A stretch of 64,000 bases of DNA from Oscarella lobularis (taxonomy: Eukaryota; Porifera; Homoscleromorpha; Homosclerophorida; Oscarellidae): the NCBI RefSeq assembly GCF_947507565.1, contig NC_089194.1:1922001-1986000 (forward strand), read 5' to 3'. The notes beneath the pieces are model-generated. The model searched no databases. It was not told where the DNA came from and saw only the letters and a program-made list of their open reading frames with translations. This document shows, piece after piece, positions 13,232 through 25,300 of this stretch. Both the position numbers and the translations under genes were made by a program. Every line of letters starts with the position of its first letter. The first letter of the stretch is position 1.

Positions 13232-13545
13232 GATGTTGGGAGGTTCCTGTTGGACAGTCTCCAGTAGACGACATTCAATGCCATGGCCTCTTGAACTGGA
13301 AGATTATAGGGCGCTTCACCTTTTCATCCTCGAACGGTGGCTATGAATGCAGTTGAAGGAGTCGTTCCAAACACCGCACAGGGGGCGGAAAATAATGAAT
13401 GGTTTCTTAAATGTGCATTGACAAAAGGCTGGTCAGCGAAGAAATCTCTGACTATTGACCTTCACCGAACTTATTGTAAAAACGTACCTGAGGCAAAACG
13501 AGAGAGCTGGGTGGCAGAATGGAAATTATGAACCTGTATTCATTC
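13232..13545 (+). pseudogene. Decayed F-type lectin exon
   Basis: Matches exon 1 of the lectin-CCP genes from the start codon (GAGATGTTGGGAGGTTCC) through MNAVEGVVPNTA, KKSLTIDLHRTY and the KNVPEAKRESWVAEWK region. Most of the signal peptide, a block after the LNW segment, and the middle of the domain are deleted; frames shift several times, for example LHRTY runs directly into KNVPEAK. It ends where the leader of PPP4R4 begins (about 13573). It probably marks the ancestral juxtaposition of lectin and PPP4R4 sequences. Confidence 0.8.
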
Positions 13546-13572
13546 ATAGATGTATTTACCTAACTGTTCGCA

Positions 13573-13692
13573 CGTGCTTCATTTTATACGGGCTGTGAGT
13601 CAGGCGTGCGCAGTAGCACTTCTTGTGGAATTCGCCCGTTTTCGCCCAAGCAAGACCAATGAGACGACCGTAGACAGTTCGAAACGCTCGAA
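13573..13692 (+). promoter_or_regulatory. PPP4R4: PPP4R4 proximal leader, apparent source of the leaders copied upstream
   Basis: TTATACGGGCTGTGAGTCAG, then GCAGTAGCACTTCTTG, TTCGCCCAAGCAAGACC and GAGACGACCG lead into the PPP4R4 ATG at 13693. The same string occurs with edits at 1, 5435 and 10900. This copy is the only one attached to an intact PPP4R4 frame, which is why I treat it as the donor. Confidence 0.6.
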
Positions 13693-16600
13693 ATGGAATG
13701 GCCACGCGACCTATGCGACGACCTGGACGACTTCCGCCTGGAACGATCGATTCGAAGCGTAAAGGTCAAGAAAACGAACTCGAAACGCTTCGAAAGCGAC
13801 AAAATAGCAATCAAACTCATTCTAGACTCAGGAAGAGATCGAAAAGCTAAGCATAGACGAAAAACTGAGTCCGATAGCTCGAACATTTCATCTTCTAAAG
13901 TAAGTGTCTTTGAAATCAAAAGGACGCGTATCTTAGTGCGAAAACGTCGACGTTTTACCGTTTTCGATAACGCGCGCGCGCTCTCGCGTTCTCATAGAAA
14001 CGGTCAGGACGTGCAGAAAGTGAACGCCGTTTCCATGGTGCCGCGTCTAATGAAAGAAAACGAGTTCGATACGCAGCGAAAGATTTTACCGAAGATTTGC
14101 GTACGATATAATTTTTTCAATTTCATTTATGAATTGGAAATTATTAGGATATGTTGGATTCGTCGCCGGCGGAAATTCATCTCGCTTCCGCTTTGGCGTT
14201 TCGTTGTCTTGTCAATGAAAATCTCATTGCGCCGCATCTGTTTGCCAAGAATTGCCTAGCAACTATTCTAGCAGGACTTGACAATAAGGATACAAGTAGA
14301 TATGGAGATGAATGAAATGTCTTATTGCTACTCTGTGTCTAGGTGTATCTAAAGAGTGGCTGAGGACTCTCCTTGTTGCTATTGGCTACTTTCCCAAAGA
14401 CATTCTCAAGAGAGAGGCATTCACTCATCATGTGTCTTATGTGTGTCTATTTCTTTATGTGAGTGTATCTAGATGTTGGGCTTGGCTTTGACTAAAGGCC
14501 AACTCTCTCAATCCGTTTCATCTCGTTTGGCAAGTTGCGAAATTTTGGGAAAAATGTCCACGAAATTCGACTCTTTCTGGTCACATGACTAGCCTGGTTT
14601 CTTCCCCCTATTGAATCAATATTGATTTAGGATTAAAAAGGAGATATTTGGATTGGCTACGTCATTGTGTCAAGATGTGGATTACGACGTCAGATCGTGC
14701 ATGTGTAGGCAATTGAAATCAATAGCCCACGGCCTGGGGTAAAAATAAAAAATTAAATAAGATATAAGTATTTAATTAATTTATAAGACGTGAGTTGACT
14801 GCAAGTCTCGTCTTCCCGGAAATAATTGAACTAATGAAAGATGAAGAGTGTAGTGTAAGAATTTCCAGTATAGAGACTCTGGCTGAGATTTTGGATTTAC
14901 TAGACGAAAGTAATTAATTAACGCTTCTATTTATTCTATAATTGCAAGAGACTGATTCTGTAGATATTATGACGTCAAAAGTGATTCCTTTGGTGCACCA
15001 ATTCATTTCCTCTTCCATGGCAACGAAAGATCAAGCACTTCCGGTAGTGTGTCAACTTTACGGAAAATTTTGTCACGTGACTAAGAGTAAAAAGCAAATA
15101 TTTCAAAAAAATAAGACGATTTTTTTTGATTTTTTAGAATTGATGAGTGATGAGCAAAAAGACTCTTTTATTGATATCTATAGAAAATTGTGCGGTTGGC
15201 ATGGTAGCAGCGCGACGGGGGGTCCTCCCAAAGTCACCTCGAAATCTTCTGTAAAAATAATTTTTAATTAGTATTGATATTATTGATTTTTTTATTTTAG
15301 GGTCAGCCCACGTCTGGCTCTTCTATTGATGTCAATGCGGAGTGTAGAAGACGTTGTGCCTACAATTTTCCAGTGGGTGAAACTGGAGTAGTTTTAATTG
15401 ATATTGAATTCTATATGTTTAGGCTATGCTATTGTTTGTGGAGAGTCAGAATTTCGTCAAGGAGCTAAGCGCGTCATTTCATAGTCTCTGCACAGATAAA
15501 CACGCACAAATACGCAGAACAATAGCACTAGGATTCCACGAAGTAGAGACACCCTCCTCATAGTAGAAATCAACTCCAATCTCCTAATTAAATAGGTAGC
15601 AAAGGCTTTGGGTCATTCTCTCGTTATTTCCGTAAAGAGAGAACTAATATTACTCATGAAAGATCCGTCATTAGAGGTAGAATTTTAAATTAAATATTTT
15701 GATTTTATTAATCCCATTGATATAAATAGGTCCTTCAAGGTCTAGTTCCCCATCTAGGAGACTCTCTAAAACTTTTCGCTCAACACCTCGGCCTAAACAA
15801 AGTGACGTCACAAAAATAATAAATATTCTTATTGATTTTTTCTGTGACGTCAGACTCAGGGTTTACCCGATTTCGTTTCCCCGCTCGTCGCTCTCGACGC
15901 GACGGCGATGAAATTCCCCGCGTGGCGACTCCACGAAGCCGTTTTGAAACAATTCTCGTGTCTCCCCGACTGTCTCACCTCCGATCAGATCTACTTCAAG
16001 TTCATACCGCGTCTTTTCAAAATTATTTCCACTAGGGTTAGGAATACGTGTATCTATAGGTGGTACATACGGGAATGCATTCGTTTTCTATAGTTTGTTT
16101 TGCCTGTAAAATTGGCCGCCTGCAAGACTCTTTGCGTTATAATACGACACAATAGAAAACTAGAGCAAAGGCAGGAAATGTGTCATAGGCTAGTAGAAGG
16201 TACTCTTTAATTAATTAATTTATTATTATTGATTTTTAAATTTAGAATTGGGCGCGTCGAAATCGTACCGAAATCGTCTTTTGTTTATTGATTTGTGTAT
16301 TATTTTAATGGAAGTCTTCTCCAAGCACTTCTTCAAGGAAGTCTTTTTTGAATATATTTTAGTATTAGCCAAGGTAAAGATATATAGTATGTCTTTTCAT
16401 ATACGTAATTTTTTTTGAATTTTTTTAGGATCCCGTTGCCAATGTCAGATTGAAATTGTGTCACGTTCTTCCCAAATTAAAAAGACTTTTAAAATTGCCG
16501 ACGGATCGTCTTCTCTTACAGCAACTTGAAACCGTCATTCGCCATTTGTTGGCTTCCGAAAAGGATAAGGACGTTGCTATGGGGATAAGGGAAGCCATTG

Positions 16601-17277
16601 TGGAATTGGATGGAATCGAGATTCCAATGGAAACGGTTTGGGGGATAAATAAAATTATTTATTTATTTAGCGCGCGCACGTGTAATTTTAGATTAATCGA
16701 AAATCATTTTTTGAAGAGGATGTAATAGATACGAAGAAGGAAGAGGAAGAGAGGCTATTGATAATAAAGGTAAGGTATTCATTCATCCATTCATTCATTG
16801 TTAATAAATAAATAACGTGTTTAGGAGGAAGAAGAGAACGCGCGCGAGGCAGCGGAAGCGATGAAATCCGGGAAACAAGAGATTCCCAAGAAACGGAAAT
16901 CCGGGAAGTCGGTTAAAGATAGTCCTCGAAGCGGCAGCCAATCGTCGACGGGCGGCACGTCAAAGAAATCGTCGACGTCTAAAACGCCGCCAGTCGCTCA
17001 CAAAACGAGCGTCGGTGTAACGAAAGCTAAAATGGCGGCGGCAGGGGCGTCCACTGGAAAGCGTTCCCCCTCGGGGGGCCTCAATTCGAAGGCGACTAGT
17101 CCGTCGATTCCCTCTCACTTGAAAATCGGCGGTGCAACGCGTCCTTCGTCTAGTTCTCCGCGATTGCCAAACATAAAGAGGTGAAAATTTTATTTTTCTT
17201 TGCTCTAAACGTTTATTTGTGTATGTAGCGTCGACGCTTCATCGTCTCGTAAAACGACGATTAAACACAACAGTTGA
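13693..17277 (+). CDS. PPP4R4: Protein phosphatase 4 regulatory subunit 4 (HEAT-repeat scaffold)
   Basis: Twenty exons: 13693-13758, 13826-13899, 13998-14100, 14148-14295, 14343-14416, 14473-14579, 14631-14738, 14788-14909, 14949-15250, 15301-15372, 15423-15542, 15596-15676, 15730-15801, 15854-16036, 16094-16199, 16246-16373, 16429-16635, 16692-16769, 16825-17180, 17229-17277; phases agree throughout and give 851 aa, close to the human length of about 870. Diagnostic stretches: EEIEKLSIDEKL, NGQDVQ, SLCQDVDYDVRSCMCRQL, CAYNFPAMLLF, TSDQIYFKF, DPVANVRLKLCHVLPK and KEKDKDVAMG-like SEKDKDVAMG, all in human PPP4R4 order. The C-terminal 120 residues are Ser/Thr/Lys-rich and disordered-looking, as in the family. 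The protein is expected to bind the PP4 catalytic subunit in the cytosol. The intron after exon 5 appears to start with GC (GAG|GCATTC). The next gene starts about 210 bp downstream on the same strand. Confidence 0.92.
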
Positions 17278-17487
17278 GTAGGTAACGACATAAAAAAAAT
17301 TAACCGCGACGGGCGATCTTTTTTTTGTAATCTTATTCGCTACCTAGCGCGCTTTCTACTGTAGGAGAACGTCACAATCACGTGATCGTTGTGGTATCTG
17401 GTCTGCTCTCCTTGAGTCGATTTTCCTCCTCCTCTCCTCTGCTAGCTACGTCCAAGCGAAACCGACTCGTCGCCAATCGTCTTCGTC
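17278..17487 (+). promoter_or_regulatory. Short intergenic region before the bHLH-PAS gene
   Basis: Only 210 bp separate the PPP4R4 stop from the next ATG. It holds AATCACGTGATCG (E-box palindrome TCACGTGA) near 17377 and a pyrimidine tract CCTCCTCCTCTCCTCTGC, plausible promoter parts. No AATAAA-type poly(A) signal is obvious for PPP4R4. Confidence 0.4.
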
Positions 17488-20455
17488 ATGTCGAAGCGAG
17501 CGAAAGGGTAAGAGAAGAAACGAGTCTGCGAACGTAAAGAGTAGAGAGAGAGAAAGGGGAGGGAGAAAAAAGAACGAAAACGCGACGATCCCCGTACGTA
17601 TATCGCACTTGAACGCGTCTCTCACCTTAGAAAAGCGCGCTTCGGAACGACACATCAAGCAAATCGGTAAGAACAAGAATAATCGTCGTCATCGCGTTCG
17701 TCGTTCCCACATTTCCCTCGGGATTCTCTCGACAGAATAACAATTCGCTCGCGTTCTCGCATTCGCGCGCGCGCGCACGATTCCCCTTCTATCGTTCGTT
17801 CTTTTTTCCTAGTCGCGAAACGTCGCGCGTCGCCGCGAAGATGCGTCGCGAGCACGAAAACGCGGAAATCTACGAACTGGCGCGTCTCCTTCCTCTTCCT
17901 TCGGCAATTACGTCCCAACTCGACAAGGCGTCCATATTGCGAATTACGATCAGTTACATTCGAATGAAGATGTTCTTCGATAAGGGTACATAGGGAGGAG
18001 TTCGAGCGAGGGGAGGGGGGGCCCCCTTTCATCGCCTTTTTTTTTTCCTTTTAGCCGATCGCGGTTGGCGCGACGGTTCAGTCATTCTTCATCCTCTAAC
18101 GCGCTTTGCGTCTGTTCTCCCGCCGCCGCCACCGCCCACACTTTCTACGGCTTCGACGACGTCATCTGAGTGTACGTTGATTGGTCCATTGGTCGTTTGT
18201 GTCGTCACAATGATTACGTATAGCTACGATCGCCTCGCAGATCAGTCAATACATGGTCCAAGCGTTGGAGGGATTTATTCTCGTTGTCTCCTGTTCCGGA
18301 TCCGTTCTCTACGTTTCCGAAACCGTTTCCGCCTATTTGGGTCTATCTCAAGTGAGTCGTCGCCGCAAATCCTCTTCCCTTCCCCTAATGTTTCTAATTA
18401 ATTGAGGTGGATTTGATTGGTCGGTCGCTGTTTGATTACTGCCACGCCTCCGATCACGACGACTTGAGAGACAATCTCAATCCGTCGCGTTTTTGTCGAA
18501 CCGAACGACGTCTCTTTGAATTGGAGACGCGAGAGGAACAACATATGTTTCTTCAGTCGGGTCAGTAAACTTCCTTTGGCGCACGCGCGCGCGCGCGCAT
18601 CTCTCATGTGTCCCTTGTCTAATTTTAGATTCTTCTTCATCCGGGAATATTCATTGTACTGTTGATCATAGAGAATCCGATTTCGATCGGAATTTCTTTA
18701 TTCTGGTGAAGAATATTTTGAGTAAGAAAGGCGGCGAGAAGAGTGGGATAAAGTGTCCCGGATACAAGGTAATTCAAATGGTGGGAAAGATGCGATTTCA
18801 GCGTAGTTCGTCGCCACGGCAACGCTGTAACCCGGATAATTGTCTGGGTTTATTGGCCGTGTGCAAACCGCTGGACCCGCCCACCATGACAGAAATCTGT
18901 CTCCTTGGCAACTGCTTCATGTCGAGACACAGTTTGGATATGAAATTCATATTCTGCGATTCAAGGTAAGGAAGAAGAAGTATAGATAAATAATATTTAA
19001 TTATTATTTGTGAAGGATTTCTCATTTGGTTGGCTATGATCCAGCTGATATGTTGGGCAAAGTTGTCTATCATTTTCATCATCCCAATGACATGTCCACC
19101 ATAGCAGGATGCCATACAAATCGTAAGTCAAAATTGACTATATATCTATATATCTTTTTTCTCTTAGTTATTGCTAAGGGTCAATCTGTGAGTAAATCGT
19201 ATCGTTTTCTCACGCGCGACGGCCAATGGATGTGGCTACAAACGAGCGCAACAATCGCCTATAATAGCCGTTCCCAACGCGCCCAATACATCACGTGTCT
19301 CAACTACGTAGTCAGGTAAAATAAGTATATATATATATGCAATTTCTCTTATTGCGTCACAGCGAGGAGAAGATCGAAAATGACGCGAGAGCCGAAGAAA
19401 AAGAAGCGCTACCATCGTCGTCCATGGAAACGGATTCGACGGGAGCGGACACCCTTCGACCGACCGTAGATCTCACGCGAGGAAAATCCTCCTCTTCGAA
19501 TTCATCCAAAACAAAATGTCGAAAACAGGCGGCGGCGCGAGTTCCTCCTCTACAGTATCCTGTTCCCCCGCCCCCGCCTCCTCCATCTACGTCATCTTCC
19601 ATCAAACTCCCTCAAGGAATTCCACCTCTTAGTTGTTCGTCGCTCACTCCCATGCCGTCGGACGGCTCGCGATGCGCCGAAGTCGAGTTATTCGATCAGG
19701 ATCCCAAGTTATTGGGCGAAGCAATCGCCGCTCCCTATCGTAAGAGCAGTAATGAGAAACAGCGCGAGGGTGGCGTGCCGGCGGCGGAGAGCGTGGGCGC
19801 TAGTAGCGGCGCCACTGTCACGTACGTTTTCACTGATATTCCGCCGCAACTCGTCACCAATGGAGGCGTGAGCGATAAAGTCTTATTGGGCGGGGATAAG
19901 AGGAAGAAAGCCGCTGCCGTGGCGACGATGCGGAAGAATGGAACGTCGGGGAAACATCCGGTTGTGACGGAGAAGAAATCGAACAAAGAGTCGACAAACG
20001 GTAATCAATAAGAGAAAGAGATATATATGTATATATATGGTCCCCCAGATGATGAAAGTCTGAATATGATGGAATCAAATGGGGACTTGGCTTTAGTCGA
20101 AGGTCCTCTCAGTCTTCCTGAAGGCATGGAATGGCAATGGTTCGACATCGATAAGATGATGGATCCGGCTCTTCCGCCGCCGCCGCCTCCGCCTCCGCCG
20201 CCGCCGCCACTGCCGCCACAACAACAGCTATCATCTCATGAATCTAATTGCGGTGTGGGCGTCATTGCATCATCGCAAATGTCTCTTCCGCCTCTCCTCT
20301 ATTCGCAGCCGTCCCAACAACAATCTCGACTCTATAATCATCGCTCTTCTCCGCACGTTAGCGCTAATGGAAGTTTGAATGGTTTCCCTAGTCGCGATTG
20401 TCAGATGAGGATTTCTCCTCAATCTCTCATGCAGCCCCAGCAGCAGTACATGTAA
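17488..20455 (+). CDS. bHLH-PAS transcription factor, HIF-alpha/SIM/trachealess group
   Basis: Ten exons: 17488-17507, 17813-17985, 18055-18169, 18246-18351, 18407-18560, 18629-18965, 19016-19122, 19168-19315, 19363-20000, 20049-20455; 734 aa. bHLH (about residues 7-65): basic [12 protein letters not shown], then [19 protein letters not shown] and ITISYIRM, typical of the SIM/HIF/NPAS subgroup. [92 protein letters not shown] and ATIAYNSRS; the SRHSLDMKF string resembles HIF-alpha most. The C-terminal 330 residues are low complexity with Pro runs and a final acidic [12 protein letters not shown] patch. No LxxLAP prolyl-hydroxylation motif is visible. It would dimerise with ARNT and bind E-box-like core sites. 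Assignment between HIF, SIM and NPAS/Trh needs a tree. Confidence 0.87.
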
Positions 20456-20689
20456 AATAAACAAGGATTTGACGTTCACTCTCTTCTTCTTTTCCCCCTT
20501 TTTGCACGCGCGAATATATATCTCTATATAAAATTATGACGTACGTAAATATATATATAGGAGGAGGACACCGATTAATTTGTTGGCTATCTTTTAATTT
20601 CTCTCTTGTTTATAAATTTGTCGCGGGGACTTTTATGTAGATAATAGATCTTTTTCTCTCTCGCACGCTATGTCTACATACAGTGTACT
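20456..20689. other. 3-prime flank of the bHLH-PAS gene
   Basis: AT-rich tail with TATATATA runs. The stop codon is followed at once by AAATAAAC, which could serve as a poly(A) signal (AATAAA at about 20455-20460). Nothing else coding is seen. Confidence 0.4.
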
Positions 20690-20985
20690 ACATACACCTG
20701 CACCTGACTTACAGCTCAGCTGCGCCTGCTGCGCCCACGTATGACAGTTCTAAATTCCCGGATTAGACGACCACCGCCCCCATTTTTCAAATCTTGAAAA
20801 ATGGGGGCGGTGGTCGATTATTCCGGGCACTTATGACGCCACATCCGGGATATAAATGCCCGGATTAGTTGACCACCGCCCCCATTTTCCAAGATTTGAA
20901 AAATGGGGGCGGTGGTCAACTAATCCGGGAACTTAGAACGGTTATATACGTGGGCGCAGCAGGGCTCAGTAAGTTCAGGTGTATA
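20690..20985. mobile_element. MITE-like element with nested hairpins
   Basis: About 300 bp. Outer inverted arms: TACACCTG...GCTGCGCCCACGTAT...CCCGGATTAG near 20693-20765 pair with the complementary stretch at about 20925-20985 ending CAGGTGTATA, with scattered mismatches. Inside, two further near-perfect hairpins sit side by side (20758-20827 and 20860-20930), each built from CCACCGCCCCCATTTT and its complement, separated by 30 bp. No ORF. Target-site duplication not resolved. Structure fits a foldback/MITE type DNA transposon relic. Confidence 0.75.
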
Positions 20986-22302
20986 CCAATTTGTCAAGAA
21001 CTGAAGGGAACAAGATCTTTATTTCATACACTGAGCACTAACTACTCCACTGAGAAACTACTCTCTATATATGATGAGTCTGTCTTTCATCCGTCTGCAA
21101 TTGATCCAAGAAGTTAGTCGACATCAGGTTGTTGCAATTTGTCCAGCCTGCCTGCGATCTCAAGCAACTGAGTGGCTCCTGAAACTTGCCACCAGTTCTC
21201 CGCACAGCTTCATACCTAAACAAGATTTTGACCTGAGAACTACACATATACACTTCACAGTCATTCTGAACCGTTCAAATGAGACCGTGAACTATAATTC
21301 ACGGTTTTTCACTCAAATGAGACCGTGAACATGGTTTTGGAGCCATTTTCAACTGAACACAAGATTTCAACTGTGAACTCTTCCGTGGACAAAAGAAGAG
21401 GTTTGGAGGTAATTTTAACCGTTACACTCTAGTTTGCGGTTTTGGGGGCAATTTTCAACCATGAACTTAATTAACAATCCTGTTCTATAACTGAGTAGGA
21501 CATACGAAAAGGACAACGTTTAGACTATACCAAGAGCTCTTACAAAAAAGAAAAGGCATCTCCTAATACATCGGATGATGATAGGCATCATTCCATTGAT
21601 TTATCGATTTTACAATAGCTATTTGCATTTCAACGAGACCTATAATTAATTGGAGACTTGCCGTACCTTACTCTAAGCCGAACGTGCTTCCTATTCCTAT
21701 GTGATTGTCCGAATGCGAGATCGCGAGGAGAGGCCCCCTTTTCGACATCGTGCTTCCTAGACGTTCATCCGAATGCAATCCGAAGCGCGCGAGACCGAAT
21801 TCGCTCGAAAAGATCGTAAGAGGGCCCCCTTTCGACATTTCGACGTTGCGGTCACAGAGCCGTCAGAAAGTATGTAGAAAGCTTCCATGAATCGTACGAG
21901 CCTCACATTCGTCCCAATTTTGATCAAAAAAGCCTGTTCACAACAGCTAAGTCTCTGTTTTAGCTTGCATTCGCTAAGACAGAAGCTCAGACTTACCGGT
22001 GCAAGCGATGAGCTTGAAAATGAGCCGAAGTCGTCATCCTAAGGACGCAGCTCTCAAAATTGAACACTACGAAGCTGCACTGTACGTTCTTTTTGCGGCA
22101 TAGCTCGCGAGAAATCCTTCGAAACGTTGCTCTTCGATAAGCGAAATGCCCGGATACACCTAGAAGACGCTGAATCACATCGGGTAAATGACCTAGTAAA
22201 ACATTCAAAAACATAAAAGCAAACAAGAGACTACAGAGTAGCTAAAAAGAACATCGCCTATGCTAAAATATTTGCAGGGAAGTAGAAGTAATAATCAATA
22301 AA
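20986..22302. other. Intergenic region; the distal half is duplicated at 41.2-41.6 kb
   Basis: No convincing gene. TCAAATGAGACCGTGAAC occurs twice (about 21276 and 21312). Bases 21880-22300 match 41190-41600, the downstream flank of the other Ank-kinase gene (CATGAATCGTACGAGCCTCACATTC, GCTTGCATTCGCTAAGACA, CGGTGCAAGCGAT), so this is the shared 3-prime flank of both kinase genes. Two GGCCCCCTTT-CGACAT motifs occur near 21733 and 21823. Confidence 0.5.
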
Positions 22303-25300
22303 CTAGAGCCAAGGTTCCTTCACTAGATGCACCTTCCCTCCCCCGTACACCTTACCCTTTACCATTCTCTTTGCCGGACACCTTCTGTACTCCTGGTCCG
22401 ACTTCTGAACGGCGATCAATTGCGACAGGCACTCACCAATCAAAGGCCTCTCACGAGGACCTTGTTTCACCATCCCAAGACCGAGCCTCTTGATGGGAGG
22501 ATGACGAACACTCGTTGCCTGAGCCATTCTCTTCGTCGGAGCCGGTTCTCGACCAGTCATCAACTCAATAAACGTAACGCCGAGACTATAGACGTCTGCC
22601 ATTTTCGTGTTGTGCTGAGTCGATCTTTCCGGAGCCAAATAATTAGGACTCATTGGTCCAGCGGATAAACTAGAGTGATCAGAGAAACGCGCTGCTCCTA
22701 AATCGCAGATTTTCGCCTCCATCAATGACGTGACGACGACGTTGGTCGATCGGATGTCTCCATGAAGAATATTGAGGCCGTGAAGATAGCGGACTCCAGC
22801 TGAGCAGCCCACGGAGACGTCCACTTGTTCTCGTAGAGTAAGGGTACCTTCTGCTGCTTTGATGACGTCGCTAAGAGATCCCTCTAGTAATTCCGAGAGA
22901 ATGCTAAGAGGAATTCCGTCCTGAGAAATGACGCCGAGGAGTGAGACGACGTTGGGATGATGAACGTGGCTGCAGATCGAGATTTCTTGCTCGAGACGTT
23001 CGCGATATGTATCGACGCGAAGGAAATCGAAGAAGGTTTTGACGGCCACTTGGCAACCGCGCCAATGACCAACGCGAACCTCTAAACAAGAAAAATATAT
23101 AAGTAATGAATTAGTATTCAGCAATTTACCGCCGTAGGCTCCTCCGCCGAGTTTGATGCCGCTCTGTTCAATTTCCGTTGAAGGAACTTTGAGGATTTCT
23201 TCGTATTTGCTTAAATTTTTCTGTGCTTCTTCAGCCACGAGTCTTGCTTCGTCGTATTCTTGTTTTGCTTCGTCACGTTCTTGTTTCAGTTGAGAGCACT
23301 CTCTTGCCATCTGAGTTCGTATTTGAGCATTTTCTTCGGTTAATTGAGACGATACTCTAGCGTTTTGTGCCTGCAAGTCAGCGAATCTTCTCCTCTCTTG
23401 TCCTAAGCATAAATAAATAAATGTGCAATGCCAAGAGGGGTATAACTTCATACGTAGATCGGCTTCTGCTCGTTCACGAAGCTGCTGTAAATCTCTCTGC
23501 GTTTTCTCAAGGTCTCCCAAGAGTTTATCCTTTTCTGCCTAAAATGAAAACGATCTTATAATAAATACGATCAAATAATATGAAAAACCGAGAAATAACC
23601 AATTGAATAACGCAGAACGTTAGAAATTAGCTTCAGTATCAATACTATGTAACTGCTCCTCGAAAAATTGAACTCACTCACCTCCAGTCGTAAGATCTTC
23701 TCTCTTAACTCGCTTTCAGCTTCTGGGTCATCCTAAAACATCAATATTAACCAGTTAGACAAATACTTTTCTCAAAAACTTACTCTTGGTTGAGAAAAAA
23801 TCTTCACAAGATCTTCTTTCATTTTAAAATGTTTTTGACGATCAGCTATTTGCAACGTTCCCTCTCCAGCCTAGAATGATACAATCAAATAATAAGGAAA
23901 AGCGAGAAATAAGCAATTTTTAACGTAGAACGTTAGAAATTAGCTTCAGTATCAATACTATGTACCTGCTCCTCGAAAAATTGAACTCACTCACCTCCAG
24001 TCGTAAGATCTTCTCTCTTAACTCGCTTTCAGCTTCTGGGTCATCCTAAAACATCAATATTAACCAGTTAGATAAATAATTTTCTCAAAAACTTACTCTT
24101 GGTTGAGAAAAAATCTTCACAAGATCTTCTTTTATTTTAAAATGTTTTCGACGATCAGCTATTTGCAACGCTCCATCTCCAGCCTAGAATTCCCATTTAT
24201 TTCAAACCAAATCTTGCACGACGCCTTACGTTGTTTTTTGCATCAATGTTGCAACCTTTATTAACTAAAAGATCAACAACGGAGACGTTGCCATAGAAAA
24301 CAGCCTGAAGAAGAGGCGTTCTTCCCCACTAATACCAAACAATAACTGAAAAACTCAATAGGAGCTCGGCATGAAGACCTGATTACGAGCTTCGATGTCA
24401 GCTCCAGCTGAAATCAAGTATTCGGCCATTTCAACGTGATCACACTGACAAGCCCGATGCAGAGACGTAGAGCCATTCTAAAAACATTAAACAAACCCGT
24501 CAAATATTGATCAGCAACTAATACAACAATTCCACAATACATTGATAATCTCTTTAGTAATACTGTTAAAATAGAATCAATAACGATTGATGTTTATATA
24601 GCTGACTGTCATGCTTGTGACTCAACCTACTAACAAAAAATAACAGTCTTACTTGATTAGCTTCATTGACATTCAATCCCAATCCAATGAGTCGCTTGAC
24701 AATTTTCAAATGACCTTTCTGAATCGCACATCCCAATGCTCCACCGCCAGTCTACAAACTCTGTAAGCAGTTACAACCTTCAACATATTTTCACCTACTT
24801 CGTCTTTGGCATGAATATTGCACCCTTTCTCAATCAAAACATTCATTGGTTCTTCTGCTCCGTACAAAGCCGAGTTAAGAAAAGGCGTTCTTCCAAACTA
24901 ATTATTTACAAACAATATGATTATTGATACCCAATCAATACAATGTACGTCATTACCTTATTAAGAGCTTCAATGTCAGCTCCAGCTGAAATCAAGTATT
25001 CGGCCATTTCAACGTGATTCTTCTTACAAGCCCGATGAAGAGAAGTAGAGCCATTCTAAAAACATTAAACAAACCCGTCAAATATTGATCAGCAATTAAG
25101 ACAACAATTCCACAATACATTGATTATCTCTTTAGTAATACTGTTAAAATAGAATCAATAACGATTGATGTTTATATAGCTGACTGTCATGCTTGTGACT
25201 CAACCTACTAACAAGAAATAACATTCATACATGATTAGCTTCATTGACATCCAATCCCAATCCAACGAGTCGCTTGACAATTTTCAAATGACCTTTCTCA

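Noticed and set aside
13693-14259. Single 188-codon ORF from the PPP4R4 ATG
   Set aside because: Only its first 22 codons are real. The human-like EEIEKLSIDEKL reading requires the intron 13759-13825 and a different frame; the long ORF just reads through.
17655-18032. 125-codon minus-strand ORF over the first bHLH-PAS exons
   Set aside because: Antisense shadow of the bHLH exon and its intron; no recognisable domain.
22327-22668. 113-codon plus-strand ORF, also at 41629
   Set aside because: Antisense shadow of the kinase terminal exon; conservation is explained by the kinase frame.
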